Below, one piece after another: positions 27,111 through 38,604 of a stretch of 64,000 nucleotides of DNA; position 1 is the stretch's first letter, and every line of letters starts with the position of its first letter. The position numbers and the translations under genes were made by a program. The stretch comes from Mycolicibacterium arenosum (GTDB taxonomy: Bacteria > Actinomycetota > Actinomycetes > Mycobacteriales > Mycobacteriaceae), in NCBI RefSeq assembly GCF_024320865.1, contig NZ_JANDBD010000001.1:496001-560000 (forward strand), read 5' to 3'. The notes under the pieces are model-generated. The model worked only from the letters and a program-made list of their open reading frames with translations, did not search any database and was not told the DNA's origin.

Positions 27111-29713
27111 AACTGCACCGGTTGGTATTGACGAACTACCGCGGCATCTCACATCGCGAGGTGCAGTTCCCCGATCGCGGGGTGGTCGTCATCAGCGGCG
27201 CCAACGAGATCGGCAAGTCCTCGATGATCGAGGCCATCGACATGCTGCTCGAGGTCAAGGACCGCTCGACCAAGCGCGAGGTCAAGGACGTCAAGCCCAC
27301 GCACGCCGACGTCGGCGCGGAGGTGACCGCCGAGATCTCGTCGGGGCAGTACAGGTTCGTGTACCGCAAGCGCTTCCACAAGCAGGCGCAGACGGAGTTG
27401 ACGGTTCACGCGCCGGTCCGTGAGCAGCTCACCGGTGACGAGGCGCACGAACGCGTGCTGGCCATCCTCGCCGAGACGGTCGACATGGATCTCTGGCGTG
27501 CACAACGGATTCTGCAGTCCGGTTCGACCGGGCCGGTAGACCTGTCGGGCAGCGACGCGCTGTCACGGGCACTCGACGCCGCGGCCGGGCAGGCGGCGAC
27601 GCTCTCGGGCGTGGAGCCGCTGCTGGTCGATCAGATCGACCTCGAGTACCGCCAGTACTTCACCGCGACGGGCAGGCCCACCTCCGAGTGGCTGGCCGCG
27701 ACCAAGCGACTGCAGCAGGCGGTCGACCGGGTCGCCGAGTGCCAAGCCGCCGTCGACGAGGTCGACGGCGCCGTGGCCCGCCACGGTGAGCTCGCCGAGC
27801 GTCTCGCCCGATTGGCCCTGGAACGGTCCGCGGCCGCGCAGCGCCTGGACGCGGCGAAGACCGCCGCGGCAGCGGTGGCGACGATGCGGGGTCGCCTGGA
27901 CCACGCCCGCGCGCTGGCCGACGCGGTCGGCGCGGCGCACGGGGCGGCGGTGGAGAAGGCGCAGCGTCGCGCCGCGCAGTGCGCCGCGCTCGAGGTGCTC
28001 GCCGGCGCCATCGCCGAACTCGATACGGCCGTCGGCGTTGCGACCGCCGAGCACGGCACCGCACAGGCTGCGGCCACGGCTGCGCACGCTGCCGCCGAGA
28101 AGTCGCGCGCCGCGGCCGATGAGGCCGACCTCGCCGTGCGCGACGCGCGCAGCGCCGTCGACGCGATCGTGCGGCGCGACGAGGCCGTGCGGTTGGCGGC
28201 CCGAGTCGCGAAGCTCGACACCACCGACGACGAACTCGCCGCGGCCGCGCGGGCCCTCGAGGCGGGCACCCTGACGGCGAAGGTGATGAAGGGCATCGAG
28301 ACCGCGCAGACCGCAGTCGAGGTGCAGGCCGCCAAGGCCGAATCCCTTTCGGCGCGTGTGGAGGTCACCGCGTTGGCCGATCTCGCCCTGAGCGTGGCGG
28401 GCAGCTCGGTGGAACTCGCCGCGGGGGCCGTCCACTCGGTGGTCGTGTCGTCGGATACCGACGTCGAGGTCCCCGGTGTGGTCAGCATCCGCGTCGTCCC
28501 CGGCGAATCGGCTGCCGACTCGCAGGCGACGCTCGACGCCGCACGGGAGTACCTGGCCTCGCTGCTGGAGGTGGCCGGTGTTGCCGATGTCGATGCCGCG
28601 CGCGCCGAGTTCGACCGCCTGCGCGGCGTGTCGTCCGAGCGCGACCGGCTGAGGGCGACCCGCGAGGGCCTGCTGGCGGGCGACGATCTCGACACGCTGC
28701 GTGCGAGGCTGACGGCGCTGCGCGACGTCGTGGACGTCTCCGGTGACGCGGACGCCGCCCGCGCCCATCTCGAGTCGGCCGTCGCGGGACATCGCGCTGC
28801 CGTCGCTCAGTGCAACGCGCAGCGCATCGCCGCCGAGAAGGCCGCCGCAGCGGTCGCCGACGCGACCACCCGCCTCACCGTGCTGACCGAGAAGGCAGCC
28901 GGGTCCCGTGAGCAACTGCGCACGGGCACAGCCGAACTCGACGCGCAGCGTGCAATCGACACCGACGAGCAGTTGGCGGCCACGGCGGCGGACACCGCGC
29001 AGCGCACCGCCGAGGCCGTGGCACGGGTGCAGACCCTGACCGCCGAACTCGCCTGCCTGGCGCCCGATGCGGTCGCCTCCGAGCTCGCCGATGCCGCCCG
29101 CACCGCCGCCCGCGTGGCGGCATGCCACGACGAGGTCGGCGAGGAACTGCGCGATGTCTCCGCCCAGCTGAAGGTGTACGGCGGTGAGGGCCGCAAGGGC
29201 CGCTTGGACGACGCTGAGGCCGAGAGGCAGCACGCCGCCTCCGAGCACGCGCGGCTGAAGCGTCGCTCCGGCGCGGCCGATCTCCTGCGTGCTGTGATGA
29301 ACCGGCACCGGGACGCGTCGCGGGAGCGGTACGTCGAGCCGTTCCGACGCGAGGTCGAACGGCTGGGCCGCATCGTGTTCGGCGCCGACTTCAAGGTCGA
29401 GATCGACTCCGCGCTGCGCATTCTCAGCCGGACGCTGAACGGCTGCACGGTGCCCTACGACTCGCTGTCGGGGGGCGCCAAGGAGCAGCTCGGCATCGTG
29501 GCACGCCTGGCGGGTGCCGCACTCGTCGCCAAGGAGGACGGCGTCCCCGTCGTCATCGACGACGCGCTGGGATTCACCGACGCCGTGCGGCTCGCGAAGA
29601 TGGGTGAGGTGTTCGACGCCGTCGGCGGCGACGGCCAGGTCATCGTGCTGACGTGCGCACCGGACCGGTACGCCTCGGTCGGCGACGCCCAACACGTCGA
29701 ACTGAGTGCGTAG
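27107..29713 (+). CDS. SbcC-like AAA ATPase with coiled coil (Rv1278-like)
   Basis: 868 residues. The N-terminal Walker A is GANEIGKSS in an ATP-binding region that starts MKLHRLVLTNYRG. A long Ala/Glu/Arg-rich central part (about 180-740) with heptad-like pattern is probably coiled coil. The C-terminal lobe has the ABC signature SLSGGAKEQLG and Walker B VVIDDALGF. This is the SMC/Rad50/SbcC layout. With the preceding metallophosphoesterase it should form an ATP-dependent nuclease. No CxxC zinc hook is visible in the coil. Confidence 0.83.
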   Translation: MKLHRLVLTNYRGISHREVQFPDRGVVVISGANEIGKSSMIEAIDMLLEVKDRSTKREVKDVKPTHADVGAEVTAEISSGQYRFVYRKRFHKQAQTELTVHAPVREQLTGDEAHERVLAILAETVDMDLWRAQRILQSGSTGPVDLSGSDALSRALDAAAGQAATLSGVEPLLVDQIDLEYRQYFTATGRPTSEWLAATKRLQQAVDRVAECQAAVDEVDGAVARHGELAERLARLALERSAAAQRLDAAKTAAAAVATMRGRLDHARALADAVGAAHGAAVEKAQRRAAQCAALEVLAGAIAELDTAVGVATAEHGTAQAAATAAHAAAEKSRAAADEADLAVRDARSAVDAIVRRDEAVRLAARVAKLDTTDDELAAAARALEAGTLTAKVMKGIETAQTAVEVQAAKAESLSARVEVTALADLALSVAGSSVELAAGAVHSVVVSSDTDVEVPGVVSIRVVPGESAADSQATLDAAREYLASLLEVAGVADVDAARAEFDRLRGVSSERDRLRATREGLLAGDDLDTLRARLTALRDVVDVSGDADAARAHLESAVAGHRAAVAQCNAQRIAAEKAAAAVADATTRLTVLTEKAAGSREQLRTGTAELDAQRAIDTDEQLAATAADTAQRTAEAVARVQTLTAELACLAPDAVASELADAARTAARVAACHDEVGEELRDVSAQLKVYGGEGRKGRLDDAEAERQHAASEHARLKRRSGAADLLRAVMNRHRDASRERYVEPFRREVERLGRIVFGADFKVEIDSALRILSRTLNGCTVPYDSLSGGAKEQLGIVARLAGAALVAKEDGVPVVIDDALGFTDAVRLAKMGEVFDAVGGDGQVIVLTCAPDRYASVGDAQHVELSA

Positions 29714-29754
29714 TTCCGACCACAGCGCCGTGTCGTCCTCCTAGACTCCGCGGG

Positions 29755-31287
29755 ATGGACGCCGACTACATCGTCGTGGGTACTGGCTCGGCCGGCGCCG
29801 TCGTGGCAAACCGACTGAGCGCCGCTTCGGACGTGCGGGTGACCGTGCTGGAGGCGGGCCCGCCGGACAAGGACAGGTTCATCCACATCCCCGCCGGGTT
29901 CGCCCGGTTGTTTCACAGCGAGACGGACTGGGACTACGCCACCGAGCCGCAGAAGCAGCTCGACGGCCGCGAGATCTACTGGCCGCGTGGCAAGACGCTG
30001 GGCGGCTCGTCGTCGATGAACGCGATGATGTGGGTGCGCGGATTCGCCGCCGACTACGACGAGTGGGGTGAGGTCGCCGGGGAGGGGTGGAACTACGCCA
30101 ACGTCGAGAAGTACTTCACCCGAATCGAATCCGGCCCGCTGGTGGTGTCGGAGCAACGCAGCCCACGCAGCCTGACGGCCGCGTGGCTGGCGGCCGCGGC
30201 CGAGTGCGGGTACCGCGTCGAGGAGCCCAACAGCGCTGCGCCGGAGGGGTTCTGCCAGACGATGGTGACCCAGCGCCGAGGTGCGCGGTGGAGTACCGCT
30301 GACGCGTACCTGCGACCCGCGATGCGCAGGCCGAACCTCACGGTGATCACCGAGGCGCACGCGACCAGGGTGCTGTTCGACGGCAACCGCGCCGTCGGGG
30401 TCGAGTACCAGCACGGCGGTCGACGACAGGTGGTGCGGGCGCGGCGCGAGGTCGTTCTCTGCGGCGGCGCGATCAACAGCCCGCAGTTGCTCATGCTGTC
30501 CGGGATCGGCGACCGCGAGTTACTCGCCGACCACGGCATCGACGCCGCGGTGCATCAACCCGAGGTCGGCCGCAACCTGGCCGACCACCTGTGCGTGCCG
30601 ATGGGATTCGACGCCGACGCCGACACCCTGTTCGCCGCCGAGAAGCCGGGGCAGCTGGTCAACTACCTGCTCCGGCGGCGCGGGATGCTGACCTCCAACG
30701 TCGGCGAGGCCTACGGATTCGTCCGCAGCAGAGACGATCTCGAGGTGCCGGATCTGGAACTGATCTTCGCGCCTGCACCGTTCTTCGACGAGGGCCACGG
30801 CGACCCGTATCCCCGGCACGCCATCGCCATGGGCCCGATCCTGCTGAAGCCGAAGAGTCGTGGCAGCGTCACGCTGCGCTCCGCGGACCCGTTCGACAAG
30901 CCGGTGATCGACCCGCAGTACCTCAGCGATCCCGACGATCGTGACGTGCTGCTGGCCGGGCTACGTATCACCGCGCGAATCGCGCAGAGCCCCGCCATGC
31001 GGGCGGTGCTCGGTGCGATCGCCCGCCCGACCGGTGCGACCGAGCTCAGCGACGAGACGCTCGAGACGGCGCTGACGTCGGTATCGCACACCCTGTACCA
31101 CCCGGTCGGCACGTGCCGGATGGGCACCGACGACGCCAGTGTGGTCGACCCGACGCTCCGGGTCCGCGGCGTCGACGGTCTGCGCGTCGCCGACGCCTCG
31201 GTGATGCCCACGATCATCCGCGGCCACACGCACGCTCCCAGCGTGGTGATCGGGGAGAGGGCTTCCGAGCTGATCCTGGCCGGCTGA
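29755..31287 (+). CDS. GMC-family FAD oxidoreductase (choline dehydrogenase-like)
   Basis: 510 residues. The FAD-binding motif is VGTGSAGAVVANRL near the N-terminus. GGSSSMNAMMWVRG is the first GMC signature and GAINSPQLLMLSGIG the second. The C-terminal HPVGTCRMG block with VVDPTLRVRGVDGLRVADASVMPT is the catalytic/FAD end. It should oxidise a primary alcohol; the substrate is unknown. It is like M. tuberculosis Rv1279 (from memory), and convergent with the opp operon. Confidence 0.88.
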   Translation: MDADYIVVGTGSAGAVVANRLSAASDVRVTVLEAGPPDKDRFIHIPAGFARLFHSETDWDYATEPQKQLDGREIYWPRGKTLGGSSSMNAMMWVRGFAADYDEWGEVAGEGWNYANVEKYFTRIESGPLVVSEQRSPRSLTAAWLAAAAECGYRVEEPNSAAPEGFCQTMVTQRRGARWSTADAYLRPAMRRPNLTVITEAHATRVLFDGNRAVGVEYQHGGRRQVVRARREVVLCGGAINSPQLLMLSGIGDRELLADHGIDAAVHQPEVGRNLADHLCVPMGFDADADTLFAAEKPGQLVNYLLRRRGMLTSNVGEAYGFVRSRDDLEVPDLELIFAPAPFFDEGHGDPYPRHAIAMGPILLKPKSRGSVTLRSADPFDKPVIDPQYLSDPDDRDVLLAGLRITARIAQSPAMRAVLGAIARPTGATELSDETLETALTSVSHTLYHPVGTCRMGTDDASVVDPTLRVRGVDGLRVADASVMPTIIRGHTHAPSVVIGERASELILAG

Positions 31288-31303
31288 GTGACGACCGTGA
31301 ACT

Positions 31304-32977
31304 CTAGGGCTTCATGAAGCCGATCGCGGAGTAGTTCAGGTCGCCGATCCCCGCGGGGCCGAAGTTCGCCAGATTGCTTCGCACCGCCACGTTTCCGGCC
31401 GACTGGAACAACGGCAGGCTGTGGCCGATGTCCCACAGCATCGTGTCGAGTTCGTTGGCGTACTCCCGCGCCTTGGTCGGATCCAGCTCGGCGAGGGTCT
31501 TCTCGATCTGTGCGTCGATCTCCGGGCTGCCGATTCGGCCGCGGTTACCCGACCCGTCGCTCGCGTAGATCTGCGTCAGGCTGGACAGTGGGAACGCGTC
31601 ACCGCCGTAAGCGAATTGGACGATATCGAAGTTGCCGGGGTTGACGTAGTCGCTGAACAGCGACCCGCCGGCGACGGCGCTCAATTGCAGATTGACGCCG
31701 ATCTGCGCGAGGTTGGCCTGCGCGATCTGGGCGATCTGCCGGGTGCTCTGCGCGTCGTAGAACACGTCGCGGATGGTGAGCTGCCTGCCGTCCTTCTCGC
31801 GGAACTGGCCGTTCATCGTCCACCCAAGGGCGTCGAGATCGCGCTTGGCCGCCTCGGCGTCGAACGGAATGCTGTTGTCCTGATAGCCTTCCTGGCCCGC
31901 CAGGTAGATGTGATTGTTCAACGGTCGCGGTGTGTCGACCATGCCGCGCTGGCTGATGTCGGCGATCGCCTGCCTGTCGATGCCCTTCATGACGGCGACG
32001 CGCAGTTTCGGGTCGGCCAGGATCGAGCCCTCGGCGCCGTTGAACGTGAAGTGGTACCAGCTGTTGGCGGGTGCCCGGCGGATCGCGACGTTGGCGAGCC
32101 GCTTGGCCCTGGTGAGGTCATCGAGCGTCGCCAGCCCGACCGCGTCGATCGCGTTGTTCTCCAGGGCCGGGATCTTCGCGTCGTCGGACAGCACGGTGTA
32201 GGTGATCGAGTCCAATTTCGGCGGTGTGCCCCACCACTTCGGGTTGCGGGTGAGTGTGACGCGCTGGGCGGCCTTGTCCAGGCCGGTGACGATGAACGGC
32301 CCCGCCGACGGACCGGGGGCGTTGAGCTGGCCCTTGTCGAACGCCTCGGGCGTGCCCGTCACCGCCTTGGGGTAGAGGAACGTGTTGCCTGCGAACATGC
32401 CCTGCCAGTCGGCATAGTGCCTGGCGAACGTGATGATCGCCTGGCGATCGTCGACGCCGCGCGTGACGCTCGCGACGCGCTCGCTGCCGTTCGGCGAGGC
32501 GATTCGGTAGGCGGGGTCGGTGCCCTTGGTCGCGTTGATCTGGGCGGCGATGTCCTCCCAGGTGATCGGGGTGCCGTCGCTCCACACCGCCTTCGGGTTG
32601 ATCGTGTAGGTGACTTCCTGCGGCTCGGTCTTCGTGAGCTCGACGTTCGTGAAGTAGTCCTTGTTGACCGAGGTTTCACCGTTGGGGGCCACGACGAACG
32701 CCCGCGGCATCGTCGGCCGCAGCATGCCGCCGAGCTCGCCGAGGTTTCCGTCGATGTGCAGCGTGTTGAAGTTGGGCGGGTAGCCGGACAGCGACAACCG
32801 GAGGGTGCCGCCGTCCTGCAGGGTGGCCGGTTCCTGGGGATTGATGTCGTTGGTGGCGCCCAACTCGGCGTTCCCACCGGGCGACGGCGCCGACTCGGTG
32901 CCGCCCGAACAGCCGGTGAGGGTCAGACCGACGACCAGCGCGGCGCTGACGGCGGCGCGAAGTGAACGCAACATCAT
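31304..32977 (-). CDS. oppA: Oligopeptide ABC transporter substrate-binding lipoprotein
   Basis: 557 residues with a signal and lipobox LTGC (Cys23). The mature part is a family 5 solute-binding protein, with a GGTLRLSL start to the domain and a YTINPKAVWSDGTPITWEDIA block typical of the peptide-binding family. It should deliver peptides or other solutes to OppBC. It is the last gene of the opp unit here, like Rv1280c (from memory), with 58 bp to oppD. Confidence 0.9.
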   Translation of the reverse strand: MMLRSLRAAVSAALVVGLTLTGCSGGTESAPSPGGNAELGATNDINPQEPATLQDGGTLRLSLSGYPPNFNTLHIDGNLGELGGMLRPTMPRAFVVAPNGETSVNKDYFTNVELTKTEPQEVTYTINPKAVWSDGTPITWEDIAAQINATKGTDPAYRIASPNGSERVASVTRGVDDRQAIITFARHYADWQGMFAGNTFLYPKAVTGTPEAFDKGQLNAPGPSAGPFIVTGLDKAAQRVTLTRNPKWWGTPPKLDSITYTVLSDDAKIPALENNAIDAVGLATLDDLTRAKRLANVAIRRAPANSWYHFTFNGAEGSILADPKLRVAVMKGIDRQAIADISQRGMVDTPRPLNNHIYLAGQEGYQDNSIPFDAEAAKRDLDALGWTMNGQFREKDGRQLTIRDVFYDAQSTRQIAQIAQANLAQIGVNLQLSAVAGGSLFSDYVNPGNFDIVQFAYGGDAFPLSSLTQIYASDGSGNRGRIGSPEIDAQIEKTLAELDPTKAREYANELDTMLWDIGHSLPLFQSAGNVAVRSNLANFGPAGIGDLNYSAIGFMKP

Positions 32978-33035
32978 GATCGCCGATGCTAGAGGTTCGG
33001 AGGCTTCGTGGTGGTCAACGCTCCGAAGCGAGCCG

Positions 33036-34888
<1,853 letters not shown>

Positions 34889-34892
<4 letters not shown>

Positions 34893-35821
34893 GGGCGTCG
34901 GCTCCGCTTGGGCCTGCGGCTGTCCGGGTCGAACGCGTCTCGCAGCCCGTCACCGACCAGGTTGGCGCACAACACGATCAGCACCAGCACGCCCGCCGGG
35001 AACAGGAACAGCCAGGAGAACGTCAGCACCGAGTTCTTCCCGTCGGCGATGAGCGTGCCGAGGGAGACGTCGGGCGCCTGAATGCCGAAGCCCAGGAAGC
35101 TCAGGCCGGTTTCGGCCATGATCGCGACGCCGACGTTGAGCGCGGTGTCGATGATGAGGATGGACGCGACGTTCGGCAGCACGTGCCGCACGATGATCCG
35201 GGTGTTGCTGACACCCATGTACCTTGCGGCGGTGACGAACTCGCGTTCCCGCAGGCTCATCGTGAGGCCGCGGACCATGCGCGAACTGATCATCCACCCG
35301 AACAGCGAGAACAACACGATCAGCCAGAAGATCCTGGCGTCCTGCCCGAGTCGCGGCGTCACGATGGCCACCAGGATGAAGCTCGGCACCACCAGCAGGA
35401 GGTCGACGATCCACATCAGCGCGCGGTCGCGTAACCCGCCGAAGTATCCGGCGACGGCCCCGACCGTCGCGGCGATCAGCGTCGAGGCGAACGCCACGCA
35501 CACCCCGATCAGCATCGACTTCTGCATGCCCCGCAACGTCTGCGCGAACAGGTCCTGCCCGAGCGCGTTGGTGCCGAACCAGTGCTGCAGCGACGGCGGC
35601 TCCTGCAACGCCGTGTAGTCGAGGTCGGAGTAGTCGTACGGCAGCAGCGGCGGCAGAGCGTAGCAGCCGATGAACATGATCGCGAGTACGGCGAGCGCGA
35701 CGACCGCGGGCGTGTTTCCGAGGAAACGGCGGCGCACCAGGGTTCGTCGCGACGCGAAGACGTTCGGGTCGATGCCGGACTTCGCGGTCGTCGATGAGGT
35801 GGTCGTCACGGGTTCGCTCAC
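34889..35821 (-). CDS. oppC: Oligopeptide ABC transporter permease OppC
   Basis: 310 residues from the GTG at 35821. An N-terminal helix (about 39-60) is followed by the OppC region ([14 protein letters not shown] and the [15 protein letters not shown] block) and the permease domain with five further helices. The EAA-type loop reads [27 protein letters not shown]. It overlaps oppB by GTGA. The upstream extension of the frame is antisense-like and not used. Confidence 0.9.
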
Positions 35822-36795
35822 GACACCCGCACTCTCGGGTCGAGCGCCGCGTAGACGACGTCGGACAGCATTCCCGCTAGCAGGACCGTGACCCCGGTGA
35901 AGAGCGTGTACGCGACGACGACGTTGGTGTCCTGATTCGTGATCCCCTGCAACACCCACTCTCCCATCCCGTGCCACGCGAAGATCTGCTCCACGAACAC
36001 CGAGCCCGTGACGAGACCGCCGACGCTGTAGGCGAACAGCGTCGCCATCGGGATGAGCGCGGTGCGCAGGCCGTGCTTGAACAGTGCCTGACGTCGCGTC
36101 AGGCCCTTCGCCCTGGCGGTGCGGATGTAGTCCCTACCGAGTTCGTCGAGCATCGCGTTGCGTTGGTAGCGGCTGTATCCCGCGATGGCGAAGAGCGCCA
36201 GCGTGACGGTGGGCAGCACCAGGTGTTTCAGCCGGTCCACGAGTGCGCCCCACGCGTCGGCGGGCGGGGATGCGGATGTCTCCCCGATGTACTGGAACAA
36301 CTCGAAACCGACAGCGTGGTTGATCGCGTTGGCGGGCAGCATCAGCACCGAGGCGAGCACGAAAGTCGGTGTGCTGATGAGGATCAGCGAGATGATCGTG
36401 ATGACCCGGTCGGAGAGGTGGTACTGCTGGATGGCACCCCATGCACCGATGACGACGCCGATGACGGTTCCGATGACCGATCCGATGAGCACCAGTCGCA
36501 GGCTGACGCCGATGCGCTGCCACAGTTCCGCGGTCACGGGCTGACCCGTGATGGTGAACCCGAGGTCGCCCCGTACGAGGCCCGCCACCCAGTGCACGTA
36601 ACGCTCCAGCAGCGGCTTGTCGAGGTTGAGCATCATCGCGGTCTGCTGGATGACCTCCGGCGGGGGCTTCGGACTGCGACTCTCCAGACTCTCGAGCGGA
36701 TTGAACGACCACGACGTCAGCGCGAACGCCATGAACGAGGCGATGACGAGCAGCACCGCGTAGTTCAGCAGGCGGCGCGCCAGGAAGCGCGTCAC
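35818..36795 (-). CDS. oppB: Oligopeptide ABC transporter permease OppB
   Basis: 325 residues, the usual size. Six membrane helices; the EAA-type loop reads LGRDYIRTARAKGLTRRQALFKHGLR. It is the first gene of the opp unit oppB-oppC-oppD-oppA. GTG start at 36795. The 189 bp between it and the divergent small exported protein gene hold two GGTTACC repeats. Confidence 0.9.
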   Translation of the reverse strand: MTRFLARRLLNYAVLLVIASFMAFALTSWSFNPLESLESRSPKPPPEVIQQTAMMLNLDKPLLERYVHWVAGLVRGDLGFTITGQPVTAELWQRIGVSLRLVLIGSVIGTVIGVVIGAWGAIQQYHLSDRVITIISLILISTPTFVLASVLMLPANAINHAVGFELFQYIGETSASPPADAWGALVDRLKHLVLPTVTLALFAIAGYSRYQRNAMLDELGRDYIRTARAKGLTRRQALFKHGLRTALIPMATLFAYSVGGLVTGSVFVEQIFAWHGMGEWVLQGITNQDTNVVVAYTLFTGVTVLLAGMLSDVVYAALDPRVRVS

Positions 36796-36909
36796 GCCGC
36801 CGCCGCCGCTGTCCGCATGCGCACAGGGTAGGAGATCGGCCCTGCCCGACGTGGGAAGGCCCTGTGAAGTGGCGGTTCGGGCGCGGCGTGTTTCGGCTCC
36901 GGCCCCATC

Positions 36910-36937
36910 GGTTACCCACGCTCACGAAGGGGTTACC
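36910..36937. promoter_or_regulatory. Direct GGTTACC pair upstream of exported-protein gene
   Basis: GGTTACC occurs at 36910-36916 and again at 36931-36937, 21 bp apart (two helical turns), 47 bp before the GTG at 36985 and also upstream of divergent oppB. A tandem-site regulator could bind here. Not proven. Confidence 0.35.
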
Positions 36938-36984
36938 GCAGACCTCGAGACGTTGTGTAGTCAACCGAATTGGAGTGATTCACC

Positions 36985-37245
36985 GTGAAAGGCAAGAACC
37001 TGAAACTGGTGGCGGCCACTGCTGGTACCGCTGGACTGCTGGCGATGGGGGCCATCGGAGCATCCTTCAGTGCGATGGCCGAGGAGGAGCCGCCGACGCC
37101 CGGCCCGGTCGCGCCGCCCGAGGTCACCACCGGGGAGACCACCACCGACCAGACCGTGCCGCCCACGACGCCGACCACGTCGATCGCGGTTCCGGAGATC
37201 GAGGGCCCGGCGCCCCTGGCCCCCGAGCAGGAAGACGCGATGTAG
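36985..37245 (+). CDS. Small secreted Pro/Thr-rich protein
   Basis: 86 residues from a GTG start. A basic start MKGKNLK and hydrophobic core (about 9-30) are followed by the AMA cleavage region and a short mature peptide rich in Pro, Thr and Glu with no Cys. It probably is exported and loosely structured. It lies between oppB and the next exported gene, on the border of the block with the two-component system. No family recognised. Confidence 0.62.
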   Translation: MKGKNLKLVAATAGTAGLLAMGAIGASFSAMAEEEPPTPGPVAPPEVTTGETTTDQTVPPTTPTTSIAVPEIEGPAPLAPEQEDAM

Positions 37246-37281
37246 GCGCACGCGAACCAGCTCAGCGCCCCAACCGCTTTC

Positions 37282-37322
37282 ACGGCGCTAACGCAGCGAC
37301 ACGATCGTTGCGTTAGCGCCGT
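37282..37322. terminator. Perfect 14-bp stem hairpin at a gene end
   Basis: Arms ACGGCGCTAACGCA (37282-37295) and its complement (37309-37322) are separated by 13 bases. The stem covers the last codons and stop of the minus-strand gene and lies 36 bases after the convergent plus-strand gene. It may end transcription from both sides. There is no strong T-run. Confidence 0.5.
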
Positions 37323-37737
37323 TGCGCGTGGCCCGAATGCTCACCTCGTCGCCCACCTGAAACGGTGGCGCGGTCGCGGTCGCCGGAATCCGATAGACCT
37401 GAACGAAACCGTCGGCGCTGCGGGCGGTCACCGATCCGGTGTCGATGGCCGTGATGGTGCCGCGCTGCGACAGTTCGACCGTGAATCCGCCGCGTCCGTC
37501 CGCCACCACTGATTCGGCGTGCACCGCGGGGACCGCGTCGGCAGCGGTGTCGTGCACGGCCGGTGGGGGCGCGAACCCCGGCGGCGGGCCGCCGTGCCCG
37601 CCCGACGCGCTGAGGCCCCCGCCCGTGGCGGCGTACACGGCGGCGCCGCCCGCTCCGGCGATGGCAGCGGCGACTGCCACCGCCGCCAGCGTGCCGCGCA
37701 GGCCCCAGGTGTCCATTCGGCCGTCCATGGGAGCCAC
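37288..37737 (-). CDS. Exported/membrane-anchored protein with DUF5666-like end
   Basis: 149 residues from a GTG at 37737; ATGs at 37728 and 37716 are alternatives. An N-terminal hydrophobic segment (about 15-38) is followed by a Gly/Pro linker and a C-terminal beta-rich domain with RGTITAIDTGSVTARSADGFVQVYRI and a DEVSIRATRNGANATIVSLR end. This order resembles small OB-like exported proteins (DUF5666). It is divergent from the response regulator; a half-conserved copy of the regulator motif lies in the gap on its strand (37752-37768). Confidence 0.65.
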   Translation of the reverse strand: MAPMDGRMDTWGLRGTLAAVAVAAAIAGAGGAAVYAATGGGLSASGGHGGPPPGFAPPPAVHDTAADAVPAVHAESVVADGRGGFTVELSQRGTITAIDTGSVTARSADGFVQVYRIPATATAPPFQVGDEVSIRATRNGANATIVSLR

Positions 37738-37751
37738 TGTGCCGCCGCCGG

Positions 37752-37768
37752 ATGTGGGTCCGCTGTGA
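37752..37768 (-). promoter_or_regulatory. Partial copy of the TCACAG-N5-GCAYAG motif, minus strand
   Basis: Reading on the minus strand, TCACAG, five bases, then CCACAT: the first half site is perfect and the second matches four of six. It is 14-35 bp before the exported protein start, depending on the start chosen. The spacing differs from the three plus-strand copies, so it is the weakest member. Confidence 0.35.
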
Positions 37769-37797
37769 ACAGCCCAGATGGCCGATATGCGTGGCTT

Positions 37798-37814
37798 TCA
37801 CAGCCCGCGCATAG
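37798..37814 (+). promoter_or_regulatory. Two-component regulator motif, copy 1 (before the response regulator)
   Basis: TCACAG at 37798-37803 and GCATAG at 37809-37814, half sites 11 bp apart. It ends 46 bp before the response-regulator ATG. The sequence GAATAAT lies about 32 bp downstream and could be the -10. The match to the copies at 40127 and 42058, and the similar distance, argue for autoregulation by this OmpR-type regulator. Confidence 0.6.
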
Positions 37815-37860
37815 GAACGGCACACCATCCGCCCATCGCGGGGGCGAATAATGGGTCGTC

Positions 37861-38604
37861 ATGGCCACCGCGAACGACTCCGACAACCAGCGCGTCGTCA
37901 TGCGGCGCGCCGACGGGAAGCCGATCAACGTGCTGGTCGTGGACGACGAGCCGGTGTTGGCCGAGTTGGTGTCGATGGCCCTGCGCTACGAGGGCTGGGA
38001 CATCGCCACCGCAGGCGACGGCGCCTCGGCCATCGCGATCGCGCGTGATCAGCCGCCGGATGTCGTCGTCCTCGACGTCATGCTGCCCGACATGAGCGGG
38101 CTCGACGTGCTCGCCGAACTACGCAAACAGATCCCCGGCCTGCCGCTGCTGCTACTGACCGCCAAGGACTCGGTCGAGGACCGCATCGCCGGCCTCACGG
38201 CGGGTGGCGACGACTACGTCACCAAGCCGTTCAGCATCGAGGAGGTCGTGCTGCGGCTGCGCGCCCTGTTGCGCCGCACCGGTGTCGCCGACGAGACCGG
38301 TGGATCGCAGCTCGTCGTCGGAGACCTGGTGCTCGACGAGGACAGCCACGAGGTGACCCGCGCCGGCGACACGATCACGTTGACGGCGACGGAGTTCGAG
38401 CTCCTGCGATTCATGATGCGCAACGCCAAGCGGGTGCTGAGCAAGGCGCAGATCCTCGACCGGGTGTGGAGCTACGACTTCGGAGGCCGCTCCAACATCG
38501 TCGAGCTCTACGTCTCGTATCTGCGCAAGAAGATCGACACCGGTCGCGAGCCCATGATCCACACGCTGCGGGGCGCCGGTTATGTGCTCAAGCCCGCACG
38601 CTGA
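37861..38604 (+). CDS. OmpR-family response regulator (PhoP/TrcR-like)
   Basis: 247 residues. Receiver domain with acidic pair Asp28-Asp29, phospho-acceptor Asp72 (VVVLDVMLPDMSG), Thr/Lys in LLTAKDS and DDYVTKPF. The C-terminal winged helix (about 150-245) contains LTATEFELLRFMMRN and NIVELYVSYLRKKID. ATG start. It is followed by its kinase gene with a 23-bp overlap. It is close to the second response regulator in the window (61.0 kb), as if duplicated. Confidence 0.9.
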   Translation: MATANDSDNQRVVMRRADGKPINVLVVDDEPVLAELVSMALRYEGWDIATAGDGASAIAIARDQPPDVVVLDVMLPDMSGLDVLAELRKQIPGLPLLLLTAKDSVEDRIAGLTAGGDDYVTKPFSIEEVVLRLRALLRRTGVADETGGSQLVVGDLVLDEDSHEVTRAGDTITLTATEFELLRFMMRNAKRVLSKAQILDRVWSYDFGGRSNIVELYVSYLRKKIDTGREPMIHTLRGAGYVLKPAR

